Origin: Panopea generosa | Lineage: Eukaryota; Mollusca; Bivalvia; Adapedonta; Hiatellidae | Length of the DNA stretch: 64,000 nt | Direction: 5' to 3' | Assembly (NCBI GenBank): GCA_029582155.1 | Contig: CM055907.1 | Location: 34,345,983 to 34,409,982, forward strand | Part shown: positions 35,501 to 50,346 of the stretch, in pieces | Layout: the number at the start of each line of letters is the position of its first letter | Position numbering within the stretch: the stretch's first letter is position 1 | Position numbers and translations under genes: made by a program | Notes under the pieces: model-generated | Databases searched by the model: none | What the model was told of the DNA's origin: nothing | The model's input: the letters and a program-made list of their open reading frames with translations, nothing else

Positions 35501-38500
35501 CAATCAGTTAAGATATTGAGAATTGTTCTATAGTTCATGCTAATTAGTGACAGACTTCTATGTAACAAGATTGAACTGCATCAGCCTTAGTCAAGTTCTA
35601 CACACTATATAAAGTCTAATATTAGCTGTAGTATATTTTACAGAAATGCCATTTGAAAACTGTGGATCAGGAAGGTCAGACAATATTTTCAATTAAACAA
35701 TTTGTAAAACAAAAAGTCAGAGACTCAAATTAATATTATAACTGCTACTGTAGGAAGGTCCTGTTCAAACTGACCTGATGCGGGTTGTCAATCAAACAAG
35801 TCGATAATTCAATCAGCGATCAATTTTTTTTTCAAAGCCTTACATTTTCCTTAAACAAGCGAACTGTCTCCAAGTAAACACTACATTCTATAACTTGGAC
35901 AATCAATGCCATGTGGCCAGCGAGTGAAGTGATAGAAACTTAAACAATCAATGCCACGTGGCCAGCGGGCAGAGTGATAATAACTTGGACAATCAATGCC
36001 ACGAGGCCAGCGGGCGGAGTGATAGTAACTTGGACAATCAATGCCAAGTGGCCAGCGGGTGGAGTGGTAGTAACTTGGACAATCAATGCCATGTAGCCAG
36101 TGGGTGGAGTGATAGTAACTTGGACAATCAATGCCACGTGGCCAGCGGGCAGAGTGATAGTAACTTGGACAATCAATGCCACGTGGCCAGTGGGTGGAGT
36201 GGTAGTAACTTGGACAATCAATGCCATGTAGCCAGTGGGTGGAGTGATAGTAACTTGGACAATCAATGCCAAGTGGCCAGCGGGTGGAGTGGTAGTAACT
36301 TGGACAATCAATGCCATGTAGCCAGTGGGTGGAGTGATAGTAACTTGGACAATCAATGCCACGTGGCCAGCGGGCAGAGTGATAGTAACTTGGACAATCA
36401 ATGCCATGTAGCCAGTGGGTGGAGTGGTAGTAACTTGGACAATCAATGCCATGTAGCCAGTGGGTGGAGTGATAGTAACTTGGACAATCAATGCCACGTG
36501 GCCAGTGGGTGAAGTGATAGAAACTTGGACAATCAATGCCATGTAGCCAGTGGGTGGAGTGATAGTAACTTGGTCAATCAATGCCAAGTGGCCAGCAGGT
36601 GGAGTGATAGTAACTTGGACAATCAATGCCACGTGGCCAGCGGGCAGAGTGATAGTAACTTGGACAATCAATGCCACGTGGCCAGTGGGTGGAGTGATAG
36701 TAACTTGGACAATCATTGCCACGTGGCCAGCGGGTGGAGTGATGGTAACTTGGTCAATCAATGCCAAGTGGCCAGTGGGCGGAGTGGTAGTTACTTGGAC
36801 AATCAATGCCACGTGGCCAGCAGGTGGAGTGGTAGTAACTTGGACAATCAATGCCACGTGGCCAGCGAGCAGAGTGACAGTAACTTGGACAATCAATGCC
36901 AAGTGACCAGTGGGTGAAGTGATAGTAACTTGGACAATCAATGCCACGTGGCCAGCGGGTGTAGTGATAGTAACTTGGACAATCAATGCCACGTGGCCAG
37001 TGGGTGGAGTGATAGTAACTTGGACAATCAATGCCAAGTGGCCAGTGGGTGAAGTGATAGTTACTTGGACAATCAATGTCGCGTGGCCAGTGGGTGAAGT
37101 GATAGTTACTTGGACAATCAATGCCGCGTGGCCAGTGGGTGAAGTGATAGTAACTTGGACAATCAATGCCACATGGCCAGCGGGGGCTGAAGTGATAGTA
37201 ACTTGGACAATCAATGCCACGTGGCCAGTGGGTGAAGTGATAGTAACTTTGACAATCAATGCCACGTGGCCAGCGGGTAATGTGATAGTAGCTTTGACAA
37301 TCAATGCCACGTGGCCAGTGGGCAGAGTGATAGTAACTTGGACAATCAATGCCACATGGCCAGTGGGTGGAGTGATAGTAACTTGGACAATCAATGCCAC
37401 ATGGCCAGTGGGTGGAGTGATAGTAACTTGGTCAATCAATGTCAAGTGGCCAGCAGGTTGAGTGATAGTAACTTGGACAATCAATGCCACGTGGCCAGTG
37501 GGTGGAGTGATATTAACTTGGTCAATCAATGCCATGTGGCCAGCAAGTGGAGTGATAGTAACTTGGTCAATCAATGCCAAGTGGCCAGCAGGTGGAGTGA
37601 TAGTAACTTGGACAATCAATGCCACGTGGCCAGTGGGTGGAGTGATAGTAACTTGGTCAATCAATGCCAAGTGGCCAGCAGGTGGAGTGATAGTAACTTG
37701 GACAATCAATGCCACGTGGCCAGTGGGTGAAGTGATAGTAACTTGGACAATCAATGCCACGTGGCCAGTGGGTGGAGTGATAGTAACTTGGACAATCAAT
37801 GCTACGTGGCCTGCGGGCGGAGTGATAGTAACTTAGACAATCAATGCCACGTGGCCAGTGGATGGAGTGATAGTAACTTGGACAATCAATGCTACGTGGC
37901 CAGTGGGTGGAATGATAGTAACTTGGTCAATCAATGCCAAGTGGCCAGCAGGTGGAGTGATAGTAACTTGGTCAATCAATGCCACGTGGCAAGCAGGTGG
38001 AGTGATAGTAACTTGGACAATCAATGCCAGGTGGCCAGCGGGTGGAGTGATAGTAACTTGGACAATCAATGCCACGTGGCAAGCGGGTGGAGTGATAGTA
38101 ACTTGGACAATGAATGCCATGTGGCCAGTGGGTGGAGTGGTAGTAACTTTGACAATCAATGCCACGTGGCCAGCGGATGGAGTGGTAGTAACTTGGACAA
38201 TCAATGCAATGTGGCCAGCGGATGGAGTGATAGTAACTTGAACAATCGATGCCATGTGGCCAGCAGGTGGAGTGATAGTAACTTGAACAATCAATGTTAT
38301 GTGGCCAGCAGGTGGAGTGATAGTCTCTTGGACAATCAATGCCTGGTGGCCAGTGGATGGAGTGGTAGTAACTTGGACAATCAATGCCACGTGGCCAGTG
38401 GGTAGAGTGATAGTAACCTGGACAATCAATGCCACATGGCCAGTGGGTGGAGTGATAGTCTCTTTGACAATCAATGCCACGTAGCCAGTGGGTGTAGTGA

Positions 38501-41500
38501 TAGTACCTTAGACAATCAATGCCATGTGGCCAGCGGGTTGAGTGATATTAACTTGGACAATCAATGCCACGTGGCCAGCAGGTGAAGTGATAGTAACTTG
38601 GACAATCAATGCCATGTGGCCAGCAGGTGGAGTGATAGTCTCTTTGACAATCAATGCCACGTGGCCAGTGGGTGAAGTGATAGTTTCTTTGACAATCAAT
38701 GCCACGTGGCTAGCGGGTGGAGTGATATTAACTTGGACAATCAATGCCACATGGCCAGCGAGTGAAGTGATAGTAACTTGGACAATAAATGCCATGTGGC
38801 CAGTGGGTGGAGTGGTAGTAACTTGGACAATCAATGCCATGTGGCCAGCGGATGGAGTGATAGTTACTAGGACAATCGATGCCACGGGGCCAGTGGGTGG
38901 AGTGATAGTAACTTAGACAATCAGTGCCACGTGGCCAGCAGGTGGAGTGATAGTAACTAGGACAATCAATGTCACGTGGCCAGCGGGTGGAGTGATAGTA
39001 ACTTGGACAATCAATGCCACGTGGCCAGCGGGTGGGTTGATAGTAACTAGGACAATCAATGTCATGTGGCCAGTGGGTGGAGTGATAGTAACTTGGACAA
39101 TCAATGCCACGTGGCCAGTGGGTGAAGTGATAGAAACTTGGACAATCAATGCCATGTAGCCAGTGGGTGGAGTGATAGTAACTTGGTCAATCAATGCCAA
39201 GTGGCCAGCAGGTGGAGTGATAGTAACTTGGACAATCAATGCCACTTGGCCAGCGGAAGGAGTGATAGTCAATCTCATGTCAGGTCAATTAGTTCTTTTC
39301 TCTTTGTTAAATTGCCATTATTATCGCTACTTAGTTGGCAGCTACCATGCAAGCTGCAGCCATTTTTCAGTACAAATCCAACTGTTTTAATACCCCTTAT
39401 TTTAAACTGCCCTTAATCAGCCTCAGTCATCCAGGTAACTGGTCATTTAGCCAAATTTGAATGTACATTTTTCCATTCTTGATTGACTTCCTCTTTACAA
39501 AAAAACTCAGGGAAATTTATGTTTTCTTTAAGATACTTTGAACTCTGCAAATTTTATATAAAACATTTATTACACAAAATCAACACTTTTTATAAGTACA
39601 GAACATATTGCTCAGAGATGGACTGTAATGCTATCAATTTTATATAACAAAAATCATCTGACCACAGTCATTCAAATAAATCATTTGTGTGTTTGATTAT
39701 CTTGTACCTGACCACCAATGCTGACTTCTTTCTCCGAGATCTGCTGTTCAATTAATCAAAGATAACAATATGAATAAATTGTAAATATTACAAAATTATC
39801 ATGAAAATTATAAAGTAGCAACTAGAAATGTGAATGTCAACACAAATGCACCTGCTGTGCCTGCAGCCCTAATATGGCAATGTCATTTGAGTTTCAACTA
39901 GTGACAGTGGTACTGCTACAGAAATGACAAACAACACAACTGAACGTCATACTGATACTAAACTGATACAAGTTTGCATGATAATCATTTGTCAGTCTAA
40001 AAGTCTTAGAGTGGTGCTGATAAGAAGAATTGCAATTGAAAATAACTGCGCCATAAGTCGAAGGAGAAGAACATGATGATGATAATAAAGCAACTGGACT
40101 TCATACTTAAATTCAGTAACAAGTTTAGTCAATACAGTTAAGAATTTTGTTTATAAAAAATAAACAGTGCTAACAATATTTACAATCAAAATGATCAAAG
40201 AATAATATCTCTGCCAAAAATTGAAAACTGATTGTAGTGGAAGCAGCAATAATATGTACAATAACTCGATTTCATACTGATACTCCCTAGTAAGTTTGGT
40301 GAAAATCAGTTGAGAAGTTTACCATTAAAATAAATAAAGGGCCATAACTCCACCACAATGCTGATTGACCAGAACACAATGACAACATGCGCAACTAGAC
40401 TTCAAACTGATAAGTTGATAGACCAGAAAACAAAGACAATATAATTATATGCACAACTAGATTTCAAACTCACACTACCTAGCCAGTTTGGTGAAAATCA
40501 GCTGAGAAGTTGAGAAGTCAAACTGACAAGAAAGTGTGATGTATAAAAGTAGGGACATTAAAACTACAAAATGATAAATTAACATAATGGTGATAATACC
40601 TTGGTGATAATGACGATGATACTATTCCATGTACTTTTGACAATGATAAATAATATGATATAAAAAAACTGCTACAGCTGCTATTGCTAAATACTGCTGA
40701 CAAATTCTAAAAATAACAATGATAGTGATTGCCGCCGGGGGCAATGTATTTTGTAAAAGAGGGGCATTTATTTTGTGCAGAGAAATAAAAAAAATTAAGT
40801 ACTGTATGAAATTTGTGGTGAAAAATGTTAACCAGACATTTAGTCAACTTTAAAATGCTGAAACCGGCTTTACATTAAGACAAAATTATGTACATGTATT
40901 TTATTTGTATGAAAGAGAAATCTTTCAGAGTGTCAGATCATTTTATTTTCCATAAAAATGGGTAAGTTCTTTATTAACGAGGAGGGGGAGCATTTATTTA
41001 GGGGTATAATGGTAGTTCTGATTCTGTTTTGATGATGATGTAAATAATGATAATGTGTCTCGCTATCTTACTGCATTTTCTGAAAACGATAAATATGATG
41101 TTACTGATGATTATAATGACAATATATCAATTTGAATGATGAAGATAAAGATGATAATAATGATAATCAAAATTATTGCTGAAAATGATAATGATGATGG
41201 TTCTTATAATATAATATAATTATCTATTAAAATCTGAAATATTCATTCTACTTCTGAAAGGAGATAAAAAGATCAGTTATAATGGCTCTCACCAAACTTT
41301 CAATTAATAACTGTGATATCTCAAATGTTACACATTTAGTAGGGAAATAAGTATAAAGAATGGTGTATTATTGTATAATATGATAATATATAATTTATAG
41401 ATATTTTGGTACACAAAGGCCTAAAATGACATGGGCAACATCTTATTACTAGGTAATTGAAGAAAACCTTCCCTGTATGTGAAGTAGAAATTTTATAAAA

Positions 41501-44500
41501 AACTACTGTCAATATTAATTGAGGCCTTTACCTATCCCGAGTTTCACCAGACCATATATTGCCCAATCACATGATTCACTTGATTTATGTCTGCCACAAA
41601 GTGATTTTCATTACAGAAGAATTGTGCTGTTCTTGCTTGTATCGTTGTATACAAAAATGTTGAACAAAACTCTTTTGATAAAATATACTGAATAACTCCA
41701 AAATGAAATTTGCAAAAGGTGGGCCTTTATTTGGGCGCCAGCAAGTTAGATTTAAAATTTTGTATCAAGCATATTAAATGCCATAAAACACACTGCCAGT
41801 AATCAGAGTTTTTTAATCAACTTTAAACAAGTGAATTAAAGATCAACTTACTGAGTGGTGAACACACTATTTAGTGAATAATGAAGGCCAATACTTGGAA
41901 TAACCTGTAAAATATGGGACAACCAAAATGTACAGATTCAGAAAAGTTGTACTACGGCTATTGTCTCAAACCTGGGTTTCACTTTTGACTTTGGATGTCT
42001 GACAGCCGGGCGAAATGTTACGCGCAGGCTGTATTTAGCTTCTGTCATTTGGTATACATTGGTATGTACACATTTTCTAAAATAGGATATGACAAAATGT
42101 TATGATTTATATGTTTACTAAGGTCTAGAATTACCCATTTTGTCATAATATATTACAATAGATATAATAGATATAATAGAAAGTTTACCAGCACTGTTAT
42201 ACATGTCGCTGTTACTCATGAAATTCTGTCAGTACAATAAAATTATTAGCTGTCAGAACAATGAAATACTGCCAGAACAATAAAATTATTAGCTGTCAGA
42301 ACAATGAAATACTGTCAGAACAATAAAATTATTAGCTGTCAGAACAATGAAATACTGCCAGAACAATAAAATTATTAGCTGTCAGAACAATGAAATACTG
42401 TCAGAACAATGAAATTATTAGCTGTCAGAACAAGGATATCCTTGTACAATGTTATCATACCGGTATTTGTAAAATTATCAAAAACACAGCAAAAAAGTTC
42501 AACAGCATTCCATTACCTTTATTTTAAAATAAGTCAAAAACATTTAAATGAACACAATTTTCTTTATAATTTTTTAGAGCACAAAGCGCAAGCACAAGCA
42601 ATAAAGTTTGAATTAAACACACGTCAGTTCTGTAAATAAAATGTCTCCTTTACACTTAAGATACTGAAACCTTACTTATTTTTAAATCTCAAGTGGCCAG
42701 GAAATAACAGATCTTGCTATTTCAGCTAACCACCCCAGCTGGTAACAGTCTTTATAAAATTATGCCTATCCAGCGGATTACAGTATTTTAACTGTAACAC
42801 ATTTATGAATAGACATATGACATTATTATGATTATATATAATTATATTTAATATAAGAGCAGTCAGTTTTTTGTTTAATGTAATAAGATAAATATGATAT
42901 TCTATTGATAGTAACAGTGATATTGTCAAACTTCAAGTCTTTCCCTCAGGTTGACAGTAGTACTGTCACCCTCAACACAATGTAATATTTATTTACTGAC
43001 ATCAAGCAGTATAATGCATTTTAACTTGGACAAAGTGCATTTGAACTATTGACCTAATTACGAAAATCCACAACTGAACAATTGTAGAAGATGCGGAAGA
43101 CAAGCAGTATGTCTGTTGCAGGCAAGATAAATATTGTTTGAAAGTTTAATAAACAAACATCCACATAATAAAGCAAGATCCGATGTCTGGAAGACAAGAT
43201 TTGTTTGTAATATCATTTACCAACTATATATTATCATTGTAAGGAGTTATAATCTCTGAATGTGAAAAAATACCCAATCCTGTTTCCAAAGGCAGTTTTC
43301 TATTTATAGTTCTGACTAATGTAACCTCGCAGTTGAGTTTTACCAAAATACCTCAATAAAACAAGACGGCCACATTGGTCTTAAATCACCCACCTATGGC
43401 TCACCAGAGACAATGGCCTTAAATCACTCACCTATGGCTCACCAGAGACAATGGCCTTAAATCACTCATCTATGGCTCACCAGAGACAATGGCCTTAAAT
43501 CACTCACCTATGGCTCACCAGAGACAATGGCCTTAAATCACCCACCTATGGCTCACCAGAGACAATGGCCTAAAATCACCCACCTTATGGCTCACCAGAG
43601 ACAATGGCTTTAAATCACTCATCTATGGCTCACCAGAAACAATGGCCTTAAATCACCCACCTATGGCTCACCAGAGACAATGGCCTTAAATCACCCACCT
43701 ATGGCTCACCAGAGACAATGGCCTTATATCACTCATCTATGGCTCACCAGAAACAATGGCCTTAAATCACTCACCTATGGCTCACCAGAGACAATGGCCT
43801 TAAATCACCCACCTATGGCTCACCAGAGACAATGGCTTTAAATCACTCATCTATGGCTCACCAGAGACAATGGCCTTAAATCACCCACCTATGGCTCACC
43901 AGAAACAATTGCCTTAAATCACCCACCTATGGCTCACCAGAGACAATGGCCTTAAATCACTCATCTATGGCTCACCAGAAACAATGGCCTTTAATCACCC
44001 ACCTATGGCTCACCAGAGACAATGGCCTTAAATCACTCACCTATGGCTCACCAGAGACAATGGCCTTAAATCACCCACCTATGGCTCACCAGAGACAATG
44101 GCCTTAAATCACCCACCTATGGCTCACCAGAGACAATGGCCTTAAATCACCCACCCATGGCTCACCAGAGACAATGGCCTTAAATCACCCACCAATGGCT
44201 CACCAGAGACAATGGCCTTAAATCACTCACCTATGGCTCACCAGAGACAATGGCACACAATGTCATTTTTGCTAATGCAAGGACCCATACCTCAGGCATT
44301 TAAAGCTGACCAGCTGAGATATTAGATATAACGACTGTGTGTAAGTCTGGTGAAGATCAAATATTTAATTATAACTTCATGTGTTAGAATGCATACAAGG
44401 CCAAATAAAATAACTTTAACATTAATTATCAGGTTTGGTCAATTTAAGAACATACTAGAATGCACACAACAAAAAGTTTAGGGATGGACGGCAAACACAA

Positions 44501-47500
44501 GGCTATCAGAATAGTTCACCAAAAATTTGCTCAGGTGATCTATGAATATTAAGTTAAAAAACAAAACATTCCTATATGTTTATAGTGATAAAGACTTCAA
44601 ATTTTGACCAATAAACCTAAAATTTATCAAAATCTTTTGTTGGTATGGAGTGCACAATACATTAAAGCCATATCCCTGAAAGAAAAATAAGCATTTCAGC
44701 TTGAAAAATTCTTAGACGACTTATCGAAGTAATTATTAATTTGCAACAGTATAAGCATATGTCACTTCCATATCATGATGACGGGGAAGTAAAACCCAAC
44801 ATGATGTAAATTTCATGACTCTGAGTATGGACTGCAAACATGATGCAGTTATTCAAACATGGCATGCAGTTTTAAAGACACTCAGGTTTACCTAATGGGA
44901 GCAAATAAAGGCGGTATCACCGTAACGTATACCCTGCAGCTTTTAAACACAAACATGAACATCTTTAGAATAAATTGTCTTTTTTCATTTCATTTCGCTG
45001 GATAAAATTAATTGTTTAAAAATGTAAAATTAGAAATCCAAAATTATTCAAAAGTTTGTTATTAACATGGCAACTTATGACAGCTCAACTTTAAGTTCAA
45101 GTGAAACATTTGCTTACTTTACAATGTATTGAAATAATAAACAAAGCTCAAACTGCATTTTACACAATTTCCCACAGAATCATCAGCTTGATTGGTGAGA
45201 ATTGTTCAATGTTGTTTTTGACTCATCATAAATTATATAACACATGGGAATCAGTGCCATATATGAACACAGGAGATTTGTTACTCTGAGCAGAGGCTCC
45301 ATATACTCAACTATAGTCTCAATGAAGTATGCAGACAAGTTGACAGCATACGGAGGAGTATATTCCAAGGAATTAAATTGAAATAAAATTTATGGAACAA
45401 ACTTTCATTACTTTGACTGGTCTAACATTTACAGGAAAACAACAGAAAAACTGACACGTGAATAAAACAATATAATATGTGAAGATATATATGTAGACTG
45501 ATGCCCTCTGTAACATAAAACATCACAAGAATACACGGTTTATCATCGGAACAATATGTATGGCAAGGTCACAATTGGTCAAAACTAAGAAAACAAAAGG
45601 ATAATTAACAATCAAGTTTTGTTTGATCATGAGCTGCTGGAGGACACCAAGCTGGACTTGTGGATTTGAAGTTATTTTAAATGTTGCATAAATTGTTCCA
45701 ACAATGAACCGAGTATCTACATGGCTGCGACAAATAGCACAGTGCACCGTGTCATTTCACCCTATATTTAATGTGTAATATTACCATAGCAACAGTTAAA
45801 CCAATTGTAGCAAATGTAACTTACTTGCTAAATACAGTATCATCATCACTTTAATAGTTAATAAATAATAATTATATACAATACACTGTCAACTATTGTA
45901 TATGTGGGCTTGTAAAATCTATTAACTAATTTAATAATAATAAAAAAAAACAACATATATTTTTTATTAATATTATGTGAAGAATCACACTAGAAAAATA
46001 TCAATAAGAAAAATTAACAAATAAATTAAAATAATAAAATCATGAAATCTGATTATAAATAAATTACTTTTTTTTAGAATAAACAAATTTAAAATAGATT
46101 TAATTCAAACAAGTGTTTCTCTAATTTTTTACCTTGGAGCAGTGATAGGTTTTGACTCCTTGGTTTCCTCTAATTCATTAGGTGTAGAACCATGCTGAGG
46201 TCCCTCAAACTTTACCTGGGGTCCGTCCCCTCCAGCTGACATCTGATTATGCAACATCTTGGGTTTACGGGCCTCTGGGGGCAAGGCAGCCCCGGCACCT
46301 ATGTAAACAAAGGCACTGCTTGGGCTAGCACCTAGGCAAAATGAGTGACAATAATGTAGATCATACAAGATATGTATGAAAATAATGTAAATAAAAAAAA
46401 TGCATTTTTTTAGAATGTAATAATTTCGTCCAATAAGGCCTAAAGTAATTCTGTTGCATAAACTGTTTTTAAGAAGAGCACAATAAACAAATTTAATTGC
46501 TTACAAGTTACAATTATATTAAATACCAATATAATAACAAAACACTTTTTACTGTACTTATATTAACACATAATATACTTTGCATACAAGTCATAAAAAC
46601 ATTTACTCTGATTTTTTTTTCTGAACAAAATTAGCATTGGTTTTATAATTATAAAACTATCCCATTTTGATATGATATGGACACTTTGCCCTAATTTTGA
46701 TAAGAAATTAAGGTATGAATAAAGACTGTGAATTAAGGCTACTACCATCGTATTTCAATTTCATATGGGACCATGAGTTATAGAGAGGAAAACTTATCAG
46801 TTTTTATCACATCACATGTGTACAAGACTTAGGAAATATTTGGAGGAGTGGGGGATGAGTTTTGAAAAGAAATGCAAGAGATATTCAGTGACCTGCAAAC
46901 ACAGGTCACTTGACAGGTCACATGACAAACATTTTCTTCTCTTCATATACATGTAATATATTATACAATCTTAGTTCCGTCTTGGTTTCATTGAAGACCA
47001 TTGATAACAGAAGTATACACTGCACCCCTGCCATCTTAACAACTGCCATTGCTAAACAGGTTATAATTTATAAATTAAGATTGCCCAATTTATTTGTTGC
47101 TGCAGAAATGACAACTTACTTCTATTTCCTTCTCTTTGTTCATCATCCATTCTCCTCTTCTCTCGTTCCACAGCCTTGATCCTCATGATGTCACCAATAT
47201 GTTCCAATAGTTTACGACGATTTATGAATGTCTCTCGCTCTGCATGGGTTAAGGCATGATAAGGCGTCTTGGCAATGTATGTATCCTGAATAAGAACAAT
47301 GAAGTTGAAAATGAATCAAATTAAACCATTCCAATTAAATATTTAGTTTCAAAATATTTCAGAATTCTAGTTTACACTTTTCAGTAACTTGTTCAGAGTA
47401 CCTGCCATAGGTGAGTGTTTTGAGCTACTGAAGGCAGTCATAAACCGAGTATAAATCATTGAGTACCGGAGTAACAAAACAACAGAAAACATTGTTTTAT

Positions 47501-50265
47501 ACATGTATAAAAATGTTCAGAAAGAGATAAATTTAACTTCTATACACTTATTCTGAAATAATATAGTACGGTCCTTGGTATGCATCAACCTGTTCTGACA
47601 AATATTTTTTGTATTGTATTGTGTATTGCCAAACTAGTGTTTCTTTTTATATCATTTTGACATTTTCTTATTAACTGAATCCAACTTTCTTTTTTAAAGA
47701 ACAAATAAGTAAAACAAACACAGTTTTTAAGGGAGCCACACAAAGTACATTCAGACTCATACTTAAATTTATACAAAGGCAGGTCATTGGTCTAAGGCAC
47801 TGTTGTCTAACAACCACTAAGTACTCTCACTGCTGAAGTTGCGGGTTTGAGCCCGGCTCAGTTCAAAACATTAATCTGTGTAAGTTTGCCAGTTACTTGC
47901 AGGCAGTTTGTCGGTTCTACTCAGATTCATTGTGAAGTATTCCTCCACCAATAAAACTGGATATCCAACATTACCTGTCATGTGTTCAAAAATTGTGTTA
48001 AACCCATTTAATTAACAATGGTAAACATTTCAAATCAGTTTTAATGTTCATGGTTTGACTGACTATGACTGGTTCCTCACTCAATTCGTTTGGTAGCCAT
48101 CTTGAATACAGCTCCAGAGAGTGGAAATGTCAATGTCATATTAAAGGGAATATATCGGGATTTTTCAAAATTTTAAAATTGGCTATAAACATTTATCCCA
48201 ATATATCATATATATACTCACTGTCCCCAATATATCATATATATACTCACTGTCCCCAATATATCATATATATACTCACTGTCCCCAATATATCATATAT
48301 ATACTCACTGTCCCCAATATATCATATATATATACTCACTGCCCCCAATATATCATATATATACTCACTGTCCCCAATATATCATATATATACTCACTGT
48401 CCCCAATATATCATATATATACTCACTGTCCCCAATATATCATATATATACTCACTGTCCCCAATATATCATATATATACTCACTGTCCCCAATATATCA
48501 TATATATACTCACTGTCCCCAATATATCATATATATACTCACTGTCCCCAATATATCATATATATACTCACTGTCCCCAATATATCATATATATATACTC
48601 ACTGTCCCCAATATATCATATATATACTCACTGCCCCCAATATATCATATATATACTCACTGTCCCCAATATATCATATATATACTCACTGTCCCCAATA
48701 TATCATATATATACTCACTGTCCCCAATATATCATATATATACTCACTGTCCCCAATATATCATATATATACTCACTGTCCCCAATATATCATATATATA
48801 CTCACTGCCCCCAATATATCATATATATACTCACTGCCCCCAATATATCATATATATTCTCACTGCCCCCAATATATCATATTTATACTCACTGCCCCCA
48901 ATATATCATATATATACTCACTGTCCCCAATATATCATATATATACTCACTGTCCCCAATATATCATATATATACTCACTGCCCCCAATATATCATATAT
49001 ATACTCACTGTCCCCAATATATCATATATATACTCACTGTCCCCAATATATCATATATATACTCACTGCCCCCAATATATCATATATATACTCACTGCCC
49101 CCAATATATCATATATATACTCACTGTCCCCAATATATCATATATATACTCACTGTCCCCAATATATCATATATATACTCACTGCCCCCAATATATCATA
49201 TATATACTCACTGTCCCCATATTGCAAACAAGATATCTATTTAAACATGCAAAAATAAGATACTGAAAAGGGATTTCCTAATTTTGGCTACATGCACAGG
49301 TTAGACTAAAATAGATTTTCCTCTTAAAATTGCAACATATTTTGTGACGAATGAAATAAGTCATGTACTTTTGATTTGACCTGTAATATACATTCACCTT
49401 AGAAAAATTCTATATGACAATGCAAAGGTCATCAAGTAGTATTCAAGTGCTGTCTATTTTAAAATGGGAATTTTGTTTCAAGTTTACCGCTCCATTTTAA
49501 ATATCGATTTTGTCACGTTTTTGTGGATTTGACATACATGTACTTAACAATTCAGATTTTATTTATTACTAATAATGAGATGCTTTTTATCCATTTCAAT
49601 AATTTATCTATTTTTTAAGACATTCATAGCATTTTTACTGATATATTCCTTTTAAAAGTAAAAAAAGACTGTTTTAGAAGAGATGTAACAAATTAAATAT
49701 TTATTTTGAATTTAAAAAAAAAAATGAAAGGGCAAAATATTATTACCAAGTTTTGTTGAAATACAGTCATTAGCTTTACAGAATTAGTCATTAAAAGAAA
49801 CATTTGTGAAAGACAGCCAAGATAATAGAAAGACAACAATGGGGGACACAGTACATGGTTATAGTGCTTCTGAGTATGCTCAGTGGAGCTTGTTTAATAT
49901 CATAACAAATCTGAGACAAGAAGGACAATAACAACATATAAAATAGAATAAAATGTTGGCACAAACTGCACAATGTCATGCTTTATAATTTGAAGTCCTG
50001 TGAACATATACACATGAGGTTGGTATTGTACAGATCAATGCGTGTAGTAACAACAAATTGTACAGATCAATGCAAGTATTAACAACAAATTATACAGATC
50101 AATGCAAGTATTAACAACAAATTGTACAGATTAATGCACGTATTAACAACAAATCATGTGAAAATACTAACAACATAATGCTGAACAAATTTAACAACTT
50201 CAACTTACTGTACAAGATGCTTGATAAAAGTAAAGTCACAAAATATGACAGTTCAGATACTTATC

Positions 50266-50346
<81 letters not shown>

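Noticed and set aside
35940-37799. 619-codon open frame on the - strand (and overlapping + frames)
   Set aside because: It is a translation of the 45-bp tandem array; the period is a multiple of three, so most frames stay open. No domain, splice or signal support.
48065-49258. 397-codon + frame rich in [10 protein letters not shown]
   Set aside because: Pure read-through of the 29-bp array, whose unit has no stop in any + frame.
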